Assembly: GCA_007618135.1 (NCBI GenBank) | Contig: PHFX01000160.1 | Coordinates: forward strand, 1 to 64,000 | Direction of reading: 5' to 3' | DNA: 64,000 bases | Source: Candidatus Brocadia sp. WS118 | GTDB lineage: Bacteria > Planctomycetota > Brocadiia > Brocadiales > Brocadiaceae | Part shown: positions 46,320-55,192 of the stretch, piece by piece | Numbering within the stretch: position 1 is the stretch's first letter | Layout of the letters: every line of letters starts with the position of its first letter | Position numbers and translations under genes: made by a program | Notes under the pieces: generated by a model | The model's database searches: none | Told to the model about the DNA's origin: nothing | What the model saw: the letters and a program-made list of their open reading frames with translations, nothing else

Positions 46320-47189
46320 ATGAGCTTTTCTGCCTTGCTGAAAAAAATCACCTCGATACTCGATTTAATCAAATTCAGCCACACGATATTCTCGTTCCCT
46401 TTTGCCGTAATGAGCGCATTTCTTGCAGCAGGCGGCATGCCCGGACTGAAACAATTACTGCTTATCCTTGCCGCGCTGATAGCAGCCAGGAGCGCTGCCA
46501 TGGCCTTTAACCGGCTGGTTGACACCTCGTACGATGCTCATAACCCACGCACCGCGTATCGTGTCTCCCTGCAAAAGAAGATCGGCAGAAACTCCGTGTG
46601 GGTATTTACCATCTTCTGCGTCATGCTCTTTATTACCTGCGCATGGCTGCTCAATCACTTGGCCTTCTTTATGTCCCCATTGGCCATCCTCATCATCTTT
46701 GGGTATTCGTACACAAAGCGGTTTACCCATTTGTCCCATTTCGTCCTCGGCCTTGCATTAGGGCTGTCACCCATCGGTGCATGGGTAGGAATTCAAGGAA
46801 CTTTGACAACGACACCTTTCCTGCTGGCCATTGCCGTAGTCTTGTGGACGGCGGGATTCGACATTATTTATGCCTGTCAGGACCTGGAACATGACGTGAA
46901 ATCGGGATTATATTCCATTCCTAAAAAACTAGGCATCAAAGGGGCATTAATACTCTCGGGCATATTGCACCTTTTTATGGTATGCGTGCTGCTGGCAGTA
47001 TCACGATATACCGATTTGGGTAGTATTTATACGATTGGGGTATGTATCGTTGCCGTATTGCTCATTTATGAGCATGCCCTCGTCAGGCCAAAAGACCTGT
47101 CAAAAATCAACACGGCCTTTTTTACCGTGAATGGAATCATCAGCGTTGGCCTCATGGGTGTAACGTTACTCGATATCTTTGTGAGGTAA
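46320..47189 (+). CDS. UbiA-family prenyltransferase (MqnP/UbiA-like)
   Basis: 289 residues from the ATG at 46320, preceded by AAAGG; the longer frame starts in a dispersed repeat. About eight membrane helices. The Asp-rich prenyl-PP sites are NRLVDTSYDAHNPRTAYR (about 65) and IIYACQDLEHDVKSGLYSIPKKLG (about 190). It transfers a polyprenyl chain to an aromatic acid in quinone synthesis; the motif spelling suits the futalosine-route menaquinone branch (MqnP) or 4-hydroxybenzoate. No other quinone gene adjoins it. Confidence 0.88.
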   Translation: MSFSALLKKITSILDLIKFSHTIFSFPFAVMSAFLAAGGMPGLKQLLLILAALIAARSAAMAFNRLVDTSYDAHNPRTAYRVSLQKKIGRNSVWVFTIFCVMLFITCAWLLNHLAFFMSPLAILIIFGYSYTKRFTHLSHFVLGLALGLSPIGAWVGIQGTLTTTPFLLAIAVVLWTAGFDIIYACQDLEHDVKSGLYSIPKKLGIKGALILSGILHLFMVCVLLAVSRYTDLGSIYTIGVCIVAVLLIYEHALVRPKDLSKINTAFFTVNGIISVGLMGVTLLDIFVR

Positions 47190-47336
47190 GTTTGGATATG
47201 GAATCGCAAATTTCTGCAGAGCGGATGAGGCTTGAACAACATCTCGCAAAGGTATGCGATAAGAACAGCTCATGTGGAGAAGCGCGGATGCGTCTCGCTT
47301 GTGCGAAATCCATGGATTGACAAATAAAACAAATTT

Positions 47337-47485
47337 GTAACAATTTAGTTTTTGAAAAAGTAGGGGCGAAGCATTTGCTATAATCGGCATAAATGCGTTC
47401 ATACCCAAACCAGCAAATGCTTCGCCCCTACACTGCGCGGCAAACATCGTCATTATTGGAATTTTTCAAAAAACTAAATAGTTAC
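47337..47485. repeat. MITE-like element enclosing a GTAG-type palindrome, copy 1
   Basis: The outer arms ATTTAGTTTTTGAAAAA and TTTTTCAAAAAACTAAAT are inverted repeats that continue outward into GTAAC/GTTAC. Inside, GTAGGGGCGAAGCATTT (47360) and AAATGCTTCGCCCCTAC (to 47431) form a second inverted pair. A near-identical element is at 49145-49279. No coding capacity, so it must be mobilised in trans. Confidence 0.8.
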
Positions 47486-47493
47486 CTACTATT

Positions 47494-47718
47494 TCATCTT
47501 TTGCGCAATAACCACATGATCAGGGAGAAGATGATGCTGATGATGATACAGGTGGTGATGGGAAAGTAAAAACTAAAGTTTTTCTTCTGAATGGCGATAT
47601 CGCCGGGAAGCCTTCCCAGAAAAGGGATCTTGCCCCCGATCACGAACAGCCCTCCTGCGATAATCATAAGAATGCCGAGACCTATTAAAATCTTGCCAAA
47701 TGCACCTAATTCAGTCAT
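47494..47718 (-). CDS. DUF2905 small membrane protein
   Basis: 74 residues, starting at the ATG preceded by GGAGGTG (spacing 5); upstream methionines are not supported. Two membrane helices flank a conserved loop GKIPFLGRLPGDIAIQKKNFSFYFP that is the family signature. Function unknown. Monocistronic, between repeats. The interval 47719-48012 contains no gene. Confidence 0.88.
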   Translation of the reverse strand: MTELGAFGKILIGLGILMIIAGGLFVIGGKIPFLGRLPGDIAIQKKNFSFYFPITTCIIISIIFSLIMWLLRKR

Positions 47719-48012
47719 AACGCACACCTCCATGTTTTTACCTTTTCTCTGTCTAACTGAGCGCAGCGCAGTCGCAACCAAAAATTTGACTGCGACTTCG
47801 TTTTGCTGTAAAATGTAAAATATCTTACAGAAAAAGTCCCCAAAGGGCAATCCTTATACGTTGATGTTCAAAAAGATGCAAATCCGTGATAAAACCACGT
47901 ATCAATTTAGTATTTTGAGGAATACCTCCGGAGGGGTAAAATATAAAGAGTAAATCTACAAATTCTGCTGGTGTGAGAAGAGGTTGACAAACATTTCATA
48001 AAGGGAGATCAA

Positions 48013-49074
48013 ATGATCTTTAAACAGCTAAACAGGACGGCCTGCAAAACCTACCTCGTCGGCTCTGAAACTTCAAAAGAAGTGATTATTGTGGACCCCG
48101 TGCTGCCGCAGGTAAACGAATATGCGTCTCTTCTGAAAAACGAAGGGCTAAAACTAACCCATGTGCTGGATACCCACACCCACGCAGACCACATCTCCGG
48201 CGCCGGAGCGCTTGTTGATCTCACGAGCGCCGTATACGTCATGCATCAGAATTCCCCCGTCCGTTGTGTGTCCTTCCGTGTGCCTGACGGGTTTGAGTGC
48301 CATCTGAGTGACATCCCCGTCAAGGTCATGCACACGCCGGGGCATACGAAGGATAGCATGTGCCTGGTCTTCCCGGACCGTATTTTAACCGGCGATACGT
48401 TATTTCTAGACGATGGCGGGGCAGGCCGTACCGATTTACACTGGGAATCCCTGCAAAAGATTATGAAATTACCGGATCGTCTCATGGTATATCCTGCCCA
48501 TGAATACCGCGGTCGCGAGCCCTCCGGTTTGGGTGAACAAAAAAAGCGCAATCCTAACCTACAACCCCGTTCGAAAGAGGAGTATATCAAATGGCTGACC
48601 GACATGAAACTCGGTCCGGCCGATTGGATGAACGATGTCTTAAAGGCCAATTATGCCTGCACCCGTGATCCCAGGGCGGCGCATATCCCTGCTGATACCC
48701 CCTCGTGTGAGATGAAGGGTACCATGGCGCCGGGAATTGCAGAACAGCAGGTACCCACCATTAGCGTTGCCGAGGTCAGACGCCGTCTGGAAACAAAACA
48801 ACTCGACGGTACGGTTATCCTGGACGTCCGGGAACCAGCGGAACTCAAAGGCGAGCTGGGAGTTATTCCGGGCGCGCTCAACATCCCGGTAGGACAGGTA
48901 GCACAACGGCTGAAAGAACTGGAAAAGCTTAAAGAAAAGGAGATTGTCACCCTCTGCCGGAGCGGGGCGCGGGCGCATATCGCCGCCGCCACTTTACTGA
49001 AAGCCGGGTTCAGGAAGGTATTCAACATGAGCGGTGGTATGACTGCCTTTCGCCAGGCAGAAAAAAAACCGTAG
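48013..49074 (+). CDS. Persulfide dioxygenase-like metallo-beta-lactamase fold fused to rhodanese
   Basis: 353 residues. N-terminal MBL-fold of ETHE1/Blh type: LDTHTHADHISGA (metal ligands), HTPGHTKDSM, LTGDTLFLDDGGAGRTD, AHEYRGREPSG. C-terminal rhodanese domain with VILDVREPAEL and active-site Cys in VTLCRSGARAHIAA. Fusions of this order oxidise glutathione persulfide to sulfite and transfer sulfane sulfur. It should detoxify H2S or persulfides in the cytoplasm. The Shine-Dalgarno is AAGGGAGAT. Confidence 0.9.
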   Translation: MIFKQLNRTACKTYLVGSETSKEVIIVDPVLPQVNEYASLLKNEGLKLTHVLDTHTHADHISGAGALVDLTSAVYVMHQNSPVRCVSFRVPDGFECHLSDIPVKVMHTPGHTKDSMCLVFPDRILTGDTLFLDDGGAGRTDLHWESLQKIMKLPDRLMVYPAHEYRGREPSGLGEQKKRNPNLQPRSKEEYIKWLTDMKLGPADWMNDVLKANYACTRDPRAAHIPADTPSCEMKGTMAPGIAEQQVPTISVAEVRRRLETKQLDGTVILDVREPAELKGELGVIPGALNIPVGQVAQRLKELEKLKEKEIVTLCRSGARAHIAAATLLKAGFRKVFNMSGGMTAFRQAEKKP

Positions 49075-49144
49075 CGATGGGAGCATTCCCATAGCCATTT
49101 CGTATATTAGGTGGTGAATGAAAAGCTATTTTTTTTCATAATAA

Positions 49145-49279
49145 TTTAGTTTTTTGAAAAAGTAGGGGCGAAGCATTTGCCAGTTTGGGTATGAATACAT
49201 GTATACCAATTATAGTAAATGCTTCGCCCCTACACTGCGCGGCAAACATCGCCATTAATGGATTTTTTCAAAAAACCAA
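49145..49279. repeat. MITE-like element, copy 2
   Basis: Same plan as 47337-47485: TTTAGTTTTTTGAAAAA/TTTTTCAAAAAACCAAA ends around GTAGGGGCGAAGCATTT (49162) and AAATGCTTCGCCCCTAC (49233), with CACTGCGCGGCAAACATCG shared on the right. The middle differs and is in part inverted relative to copy 1. Confidence 0.8.
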
Positions 49280-49321
49280 ACGGTACAGGTCATCTCCGGG
49301 CAGAAGCCTAATCCTGGGGTA

Positions 49322-49582
49322 TTAACATGAAGGCGCTGTACATCGTTCAAGGAATTCCAGATACGCAAGCGCTTCTTCGGAGGTTCGCCCGCACATCTCT
49401 TCCCGTGGCCGAAGGCTCAGGCACACTGCCGGCCTTTCCGGCTTGCCGAAGATGAGGCACCGATTATCCGGACTGAGTTGCAGACACCGGATACCGGCAG
49501 GTTTACCGTCCGGCATGCCAGGAATGGGAGACGAAATCGACAACGCAATACAACATGCCCCGCAACCAATCCTGCATTTCAT
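49322..49582 (-). CDS. YkgJ-type cysteine-cluster protein
   Basis: 86 residues from an ATG preceded by AAGAGGTG; a longer frame would start inside a dispersed repeat. Conserved Cys pattern: MKCRIGCGACC, IRCLQL, NRCLIF and VCLSLR, a zinc or Fe-S binding family of unknown activity. Monocistronic, downstream of the PNPOx-like gene. Confidence 0.8.
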   Translation of the reverse strand: MKCRIGCGACCIALSISSPIPGMPDGKPAGIRCLQLSPDNRCLIFGKPERPAVCLSLRPREEMCGRTSEEALAYLEFLERCTAPSC

Positions 49583-49600
49583 GCAATCACCTCTTAACCC

Positions 49601-49707
49601 GAACAAGTCGGAAAAGACAGAATAAGACACACGAATTCGCGAGTTTACCCTGTCAGGGTTCATGATATTCGTATTTTTGCTAAACATGTCAAGATTATCT
49701 TTGGAAG
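49601..49707. repeat. Dispersed repeat, copy 3 (shortened)
   Basis: AAGTCGGAAAAGACAGAATAA and ACGAATTCGCGAGTTTACCC followed by CTGTCAGGGTT lack the GTCGGGCAGAC centre of copies 1 and 2, then ATTTTTGCTAAACATGTC and ATTATCTTTGGAAG match copy 2. An internal deletion relative to the others. Confidence 0.7.
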
Positions 49708-49710
49708 ACC

Positions 49711-50196
49711 CTATCTTCCCCACTTGCCCTGCATGTCCGTAACGTCCAATCTCAGAATCTCCAGGTTCCGGTAAACCACGTCATTCGACAGAGACTCCTG
49801 CCGTATTTTATCAGGGTTGTCCTCCAGGTGCTTTAAGAGGATGTCCATTCCCTGTTTCTTTTCCTCTAACGTTTCCACGAAATAGATGTTCCCCCGGATG
49901 ATGACCGACCGGAATTCATGTGCGCATTCATTCATGATATACCCTTTGTCTTCGATGATAGTGGCGCATACGTTTGGGTTCTCTTGCATAAATTCAGACT
50001 TCAACCCTCTCCGTCTGCTATGGAAATAGAAGGCATTTTTTCTTTCATCGTAACCATAGCTGAGCGTCACAATATAGGGTTCATTGTTTCTGCACAACGC
50101 AATGGTCAGATACTTCCCGGCTTTTATTATCCGCAGTACTTCATTCCGGTCCTGTATTTCTCTCTCTTTTTTCTGCAGATGATATCGTGGCATCAT
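49711..50196 (-). CDS. Pyridoxamine 5'-phosphate oxidase-like FMN-binding protein
   Basis: 161 residues of a split-barrel flavoprotein: GKYLTIALCRNNEPYIVTLSYGYDER, FYFHSRRRGLKSEFMQENPNVCATIIED and FRSVIIRGNIYFVETLEEKKQGMDILL. This is the NimA/heme-utilisation branch rather than PdxH. Substrate unknown. It sits between repeats, and the next gene on this strand (YkgJ type) begins about 130 bases on. Confidence 0.85.
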   Translation of the reverse strand: MMPRYHLQKKEREIQDRNEVLRIIKAGKYLTIALCRNNEPYIVTLSYGYDERKNAFYFHSRRRGLKSEFMQENPNVCATIIEDKGYIMNECAHEFRSVIIRGNIYFVETLEEKKQGMDILLKHLEDNPDKIRQESLSNDVVYRNLEILRLDVTDMQGKWGR

Positions 50197-50317
50197 GTTT
50201 CAAGCCTTTGAATTCCTTAGCATCACCTTAGGTAGCCACAGGCTTTCTGCCTGCGTGAAACAATCAACAAACTAAGGATGGGTGCATTCCCAATTTTTCG
50301 TAAATCGGGTTAACCGG

Positions 50318-50393
50318 GTAGGGTGGGCATCGCCCACCAAATATCACGCACTCGCTCACATTACCTGTTTTTGGTGGGCGATGCCCACCCTAC
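50318..50393. repeat. GTAG-ended palindromic repeat
   Basis: GTAGGGTGGGCATCGCCCACCA and TGGTGGGCGATGCCCACCCTAC form a perfect 22-bp inverted repeat around a 32-base loop. A second short palindrome GGCAAGGC/GCCTTGCC follows at 50399-50417 and again ends in CTAC. Typical of REP elements with GTAG tetranucleotides that are handled by RAYT transposases. Confidence 0.8.
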
Positions 50394-50485
50394 TGCGATG
50401 GCAAGGCACGCCTTGCCGCTACAATTTTATAAGATGTACTCAGCCATACCGTTCATTCATTTTTTTGCAAAATATTGGCTGATAA

Positions 50486-52438
50486 TCAGATGATCTTTTC
50501 GCCGGTAAGGGCGCGCAAACTTTGGATAAACCGTGTCTTCTTCTTATTCGTTTCCCTTAAGACGGCCAGGTAGGATTCCCACTCCTTTGCCCGATGGGTC
50601 TTTCGATAAATGTCGCGCACCTGTTTCAGGTAGCCCACAGCTATTTCGTACGCTGAAGGCTTCGTTAACGCGATCTGATTTTCTGCCAACTCACACCATA
50701 TCTTGAGCGCCTCGTCAGGGTACTTCCCTGCGATAGCGCGGGCAACCTGAACGTGCTCGTCGGAAAACCAATGATTTTTGGCGTAAGACTTTTTGTACCA
50801 ATGCAATACCATGTCAGCGTCTTTCTCCTTGTCCGCTATATCAATTAATACATCATATGCAGGGAAACTTTTGGAATACCTTTCTTTTCCTTTTGGTGGA
50901 TTCTTTTGTTCTCCTTTGGTATGAGCATTTCCCGTTTCCAAAAATTTTAACGCCCAGTCCCTGATCGTTGCTTCCGTCTTAGTTTTCGCCGCCGCTTCTA
51001 TGAGTTTGTTGTAATTTGCCAGGCAGGGTGAATCTAAAAATTCTTCCTGCCGTAAGAGTAAAATTGAATTATAGTCACCGCTTTTTTCTGCAAGTTTTGC
51101 AATATGTTCCCTCAGGGTACTCGCAATCCCCGGGTATTTTTGACCAACCTGCTGCATACCCTCTTCCGCAGCTTTTCTGGCTTCATCATATTTTTTTGTC
51201 CCAACCAGCCTCTCGACATACCGCACCCAACTGCCGGTGATTTTTGCCTCTTTCGCGCATAAGGGAAGCACCTCTTCATTCCGGCCGGATTTTTCTAAGG
51301 CGGAGATAAGAAAATTGGATATACGGTCTCTCCGGTAGTTGGTGCTAAATTCGTTGTTAGAATTCTTTGAAGATGGCAAACGAGCAAGCCTGTCTGATAA
51401 ATTATCTGCCACCGCAGACCATGCCGATGTGTCACGTATTGATTCCAGGATTTCGTATGTGTTGCCGCACAGATCGTATTCGTCCTGCAATTCCGCTTCT
51501 ATGATAAACATAATCTTCCTGACGTTTGGCCATTCACACTTCTTAACCGCTTTGAATCCGATTTCCAGGCATTCAGAAATTTGTACGGCTGAATCACCTT
51601 CATCATCGCAGGTTTCAACGTACGCATTCCCTTTCTCCAGCAATTCACCGGCAATGGTAGTGACGGCATCGTAATAACCCTGGTCAAAAAGCGTCAACAT
51701 CATAGACTTCACCCTGCTGAAGTCAGACGGATTCCCTTCATCCGACCAATGGTTGTGCCATGCCGGTTCTGATGTAATATTGTCTATCTCCTGATGTATG
51801 CTGGAAACGAGTTTCTCTACCTTGCCACCGGCCAACCGTGCGCTGTCCAAAAGTTCTGTATAAACCTCCGGATACTTATTTGCAAGCCTTATCACGAATT
51901 TCACCAAAAACTCCTTGTCGTGCTGGTCAAGAAACTCTGCAATGTCGCTGTCCGGGGTTGATTTAGCGGAAGACTTTTTTGGTCGGGTTTGGGTATCTCC
52001 GGCATCATCAGAATCGTCGTACTCATCATCTTCATCATCTTCACCGTCGTCAAGGCCTTCCATCCTCTTGACATCCGGGTCCGTCGATTGCGCCGTTGGT
52101 ATTTTTCTCTTTTCTTTAATAGCCTGAGAAAATGCCAGGAGCGTGGCAACGGCATGTTTGCAACCACTGCTGTAGGGACAGGTGCAATCGGATACGATTT
52201 CCTTCTGCTGGCCTTGCCCGTGTACCGTAACCAGGGTTGTATATTCATCCGTGCCAGATACGGTGGCGAGAATCCCCTTCGGTGCAATTCTTAGGTTTGT
52301 AACCCGGCCACGCCTGAAATAATCTTCTCCCCTTTTTAAAATCCGGCTGCCAACCCAATCCATCAAATCATTCCAGGTTAATTCTCTAAAATCCTCTTCC
52401 AGATTTTTCAATGACAATCTTCCTCCTTCATGGTGCAT
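50486..52438 (-). CDS. SWIM zinc-finger protein (650 aa)
   Basis: The N-terminal SWIM zinc motif is CTCPYSSGCKHAVATLLAF (CxC-n-CxH, about 85-100), preceded by the DYFRRGRVTNL lead-in typical of the family. A highly acidic linker (GEDDEDDEYDDSDDAGD, about 130-150) and a long alpha-helical repeat region (TPR-like, about 190-640) follow. Family members are usually linked to SWI2/SNF2-type helicases or nucleic-acid binding, but no helicase is adjacent. A DNA- or protein-binding scaffold is the likely role. Confidence 0.82.
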   Translation of the reverse strand: MHHEGGRLSLKNLEEDFRELTWNDLMDWVGSRILKRGEDYFRRGRVTNLRIAPKGILATVSGTDEYTTLVTVHGQGQQKEIVSDCTCPYSSGCKHAVATLLAFSQAIKEKRKIPTAQSTDPDVKRMEGLDDGEDDEDDEYDDSDDAGDTQTRPKKSSAKSTPDSDIAEFLDQHDKEFLVKFVIRLANKYPEVYTELLDSARLAGGKVEKLVSSIHQEIDNITSEPAWHNHWSDEGNPSDFSRVKSMMLTLFDQGYYDAVTTIAGELLEKGNAYVETCDDEGDSAVQISECLEIGFKAVKKCEWPNVRKIMFIIEAELQDEYDLCGNTYEILESIRDTSAWSAVADNLSDRLARLPSSKNSNNEFSTNYRRDRISNFLISALEKSGRNEEVLPLCAKEAKITGSWVRYVERLVGTKKYDEARKAAEEGMQQVGQKYPGIASTLREHIAKLAEKSGDYNSILLLRQEEFLDSPCLANYNKLIEAAAKTKTEATIRDWALKFLETGNAHTKGEQKNPPKGKERYSKSFPAYDVLIDIADKEKDADMVLHWYKKSYAKNHWFSDEHVQVARAIAGKYPDEALKIWCELAENQIALTKPSAYEIAVGYLKQVRDIYRKTHRAKEWESYLAVLRETNKKKTRFIQSLRALTGEKII

Positions 52439-52467
52439 GAATCTTCATTTTATTTATGTGGTTAATG

Positions 52468-52688
52468 GAGCGAAGAGGCTCTTCGCTCTCCATGGAAAAC
52501 CAGTACGTCGAATATCGAATATCGAACAAGGAATGTTGACTGATGAAGTAGGGACACGGAGCACCGTGTCCCTACTAAATTCCTTGTTCTGTAGTTCGAT
52601 CTTCTCTTTAAATAAGCCGCTAAAGGCATAATTTACGTTTAGGGATTTCAAACCGACCATGTAGTGGCAATTCATGAATTGCCACTAC
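52468..52688. repeat. Cluster of three short palindromic repeats
   Basis: GGAGCGAAGAGG/CTCTTCGCTCTCC lies at 52468-52492. GTAGGGACACGG/CCGTGTCCCTAC is at 52548-52575 and GTAGTGGCAATTC/GAATTGCCACTAC at 52661-52688. The last two carry the GTAG/CTAC terminus of REP elements. The right one is fused to the end of the truncated sirtuin gene. Confidence 0.75.
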
Positions 52689-53035
52689 AGCGCTACAGGT
52701 CGCCGAATGCCTAATTCAACAATAAACCTCACAATCCCCATCTGCTCAAGCTCTGCCAGGGCAAGATGCGCCGTGTTTGGCTGGTAGTGATCATAGTTCC
52801 TGATAAAATCCCCCCGCAATATCCAATATTTTGAGGGGTCTTTCCGAAAGACTTCAATGGATGCATACACTGCCGGATCGTACCTTTCCCAGAGCCCGCC
52901 CTGTGACCTGAACGTAGGTATGCCACTTTCTGCCGATATACCAGCACCCGTCAACACAACACACTGCTTGAGGTTACTCAGTAATTCAGCAACTTCTTTA
53001 TATAAAGCTTCGCTGTCAACGTTTCTATTAGTCAA
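52685..53035 (-). pseudogene. Truncated Sir2-family NAD-dependent deacylase
   Basis: 116 codons: CVVLTGAGISAESGIPTFRSQGGLWERYDP is the Sir2 NAD-binding signature (GAGxS, GIPxFR), and RNYDHYQPNTAHLALAELEQMG follows. The frame then passes into ELGIRRPVAL, encoded by a repeat, before the QNID and catalytic His motif. Full sirtuins have about 240 residues. The start and first half are intact, the second half lost. Confidence 0.8.
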
Positions 53036-53251
53036 AAATATTTCCTCGTTTTTTACTTATTTCTTATTATCAAATAACTGAGTGTCCTAGTGTCAATGAG
53101 TACAATCTTACTGTTGACTTACTTTGCAGTAGAAAATTAACATGTGGTATTCTAGGCAGTAGCTATGTCAGGAAAAGTCAAAAGTGTTTGCCAATCAGAA
53201 CGCCATCAAGCCAAACGCATCCGATTGTCATACAACTTTGATGTACAATAA

Positions 53252-53797
53252 TTATTTTGCTGAATTCTTTTCGTAATATTCTTGCAGTTTTTTGGGAAAC
53301 ATTTTTACAAAAAACAATGCCTGTTTATATAGTTCATAAATCTCTTCAGCCGTATTTTCTAACGGAAAAATCGCGAAATTTTGATGGACAAGTTCATTCC
53401 GAAAGTTTCCTAATTTAAGAAAGGCTTGAATAGCATTTTCAAGTTGTTTGTCTGTTCGAACTTCCTTCTGCATGAAATCTTTAAACCCATCTCCAAATAA
53501 CCCAAAAAAACTATTAGCATTTTTTTCTTTCCAAGAAAAATATGTATGGTACTGTCTCTCTATTGCTTTGTTTTGAATGAAGCGTAAGATCAACTCTGTA
53601 TAATTTGTTTTCTCTTGAAAAAAATTCATTAAGCTTTCTTTTAGAACTGCCTCAAAATAACTTGCTGCAGATAACAGTAATGTTTTTCGAAAATTATCGT
53701 CGACATTGCTTTGAAATGATATTTCACCATTCTTCTTAAGGTAATCAAGCAACTCACGATTATCATTATAAAGGCGGTCAATGACAGTTGTTTCCAT
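53252..53797 (-). CDS. HEPN-domain RNase-like protein (partner of DUF262)
   Basis: 181 residues, all-helical. The HEPN active-site motif is FRNELVHQNF (R-N-x4-H, about 132-140), in the expected late position, preceded by LLLSAASYFEAVLKESLMNFF. It resembles the RiboL-PSP/MAE_28990-type HEPN proteins that are encoded with DUF262 proteins. Predicted to cleave RNA when released. It follows the DUF262 gene by 12 bases. Confidence 0.8.
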   Translation of the reverse strand: METTVIDRLYNDNRELLDYLKKNGEISFQSNVDDNFRKTLLLSAASYFEAVLKESLMNFFQEKTNYTELILRFIQNKAIERQYHTYFSWKEKNANSFFGLFGDGFKDFMQKEVRTDKQLENAIQAFLKLGNFRNELVHQNFAIFPLENTAEEIYELYKQALFFVKMFPKKLQEYYEKNSAK

Positions 53798-53809
53798 TGC
53801 TATATTCGA

Positions 53810-54985
53810 CTACTTAATTTTAATGATCTCGCGTGCTCGTTTCAGTCGCGTCAAAAGGTTAGATTTGCTGGTTGTTGTTCTTTCAGCTGCTGCTAAAAAT
53901 TTACTATCAATCTTCATTTCATTGACAGAATCAGGGTCAATTTTTCCGACAACCATCTTTTTGCTGGCGTAAGCTTCTTGGCAAGTTGCTGCGAATATTG
54001 ACTCAAACAATGTGATACTGAAACGCTTTACCGTACTTTGAAATGCATCGTTTGCCAGATGTGTGCAACTTTCAAGAAACGATTCAAAAAGGGATTCGAA
54101 ATACTTTACATCTTCCTCTCCATACTCCCTCGCATGCAACGAAAAAGCATTAAGGAATTTGACCATTGATGGATTATATTTATCTCCCATAATTAGCATT
54201 GCAAAACCACGAAGTAGAAATTCAAGATCTTTCATGTGCATGTCTGGTTCAGAAATTCCTGTGAGACGACGCCATTCCTTCTTGATGTTCACGCGGTAAA
54301 GCATGTCATAAAACTTAGAGTGATACAGACTCATTCTGATCTCTTGGGGTATTAGGTTGATCCCACCAGAATTTAGGCGATTGAAAATTTCATAAATCGC
54401 AGAATCGTCATCTTTGGGAGAAACCTGCTTTACGATTACGCTTCGAATTGGGCGTAAATCAAATGCGGATCGATATTCACTGAGCGTAGAATAATTGAGG
54501 CTACTGAACTTGTTTCGTTGGTTTGGAAGCTGTTCTGGAAGACTCAGATTAAACTTAGTGAAAAAACGATCATCTTCGAGTATTTCGTCTGGAATTTTCC
54601 CATATTCATCGAATATCCGACGGAGTTCTGTCCGTTTTTCTTTTTTGGGAAATCTTTGCTTGATAAAATAGTAAATTGACATTAGCCGTTGTTGCCCATC
54701 TATGACTAAGAACTTGTTACGAGATTCTTCATATAAAAAGATTTGCGGTACGGGAAGACCAATGATCATGGACTCAATTAGTTTTGATGCCCGCTTAAGA
54801 TCCCAAACATAATTTCGTTGAAACCCAGGGATCTTTACTGTACCAGATTCAATGAAATTGAACAAAGTAATGACGTTGAAGTCGTTTGGAGATGCCGTGA
54901 GTTCATACTCATGGAGTGGATATTCCCATTCTTCATCAGTACTTTCATCTTCATACCAAGATTCTTGATCTGCCCGTTCTTCCAT
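53810..54985 (-). CDS. DUF262 (ParB/Srx-fold) protein, defence-associated
   Basis: 391 residues from the second ATG, which is preceded by GGAGG at 6 bases; the first ATG has no ribosome site. The N-terminal ParB-like nuclease fold has IPGFQRNYVWDLKRASKLIESMIIGLPVPQIFL and the VIDGQQRLMSIYYF motif (DGQQR, about 100). The FNRLNSGGINLIPQEIRMSLYHS segment is standard. DUF262 domains occur in GmrSD-type restriction systems and NTP-dependent modules. Together with the HEPN gene it makes a two-gene defence or toxin-antitoxin unit. Confidence 0.85.
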   Translation of the reverse strand: MEERADQESWYEDESTDEEWEYPLHEYELTASPNDFNVITLFNFIESGTVKIPGFQRNYVWDLKRASKLIESMIIGLPVPQIFLYEESRNKFLVIDGQQRLMSIYYFIKQRFPKKEKRTELRRIFDEYGKIPDEILEDDRFFTKFNLSLPEQLPNQRNKFSSLNYSTLSEYRSAFDLRPIRSVIVKQVSPKDDDSAIYEIFNRLNSGGINLIPQEIRMSLYHSKFYDMLYRVNIKKEWRRLTGISEPDMHMKDLEFLLRGFAMLIMGDKYNPSMVKFLNAFSLHAREYGEEDVKYFESLFESFLESCTHLANDAFQSTVKRFSITLFESIFAATCQEAYASKKMVVGKIDPDSVNEMKIDSKFLAAAERTTTSKSNLLTRLKRAREIIKIK

Positions 54986-55192
54986 TGTTTCCTCCATTAA
55001 TAGGTTCCTTACAACACAATATGAATTTTCATCAGAACATATTCAAAATACTTTATCAAAAACAGTTCCTCCTACTTTTGGGATCACAATATTCTAATGT
55101 TCGCTATCTTACTGCCATTACCACAAATACTCACGTCCGGCTAAGAAGAAAAGCAGGTTACTTTTCTCATTTTTCGTTGTTCTTGACGTAAC

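Noticed and set aside
25442-47189. Bacteroidota host suggested by RHS and SprB-like modules
   Set aside because: Consensus TTGACA/TATAAT promoters, Shine-Dalgarno sites and System II cytochrome genes do not fit; the giant genes are better explained as transferred.
52685-53035. Sir2-type antiphage system (Thoeris or DSR-like)
   Set aside because: It matches a standard small sirtuin deacylase and is truncated; no partner gene.
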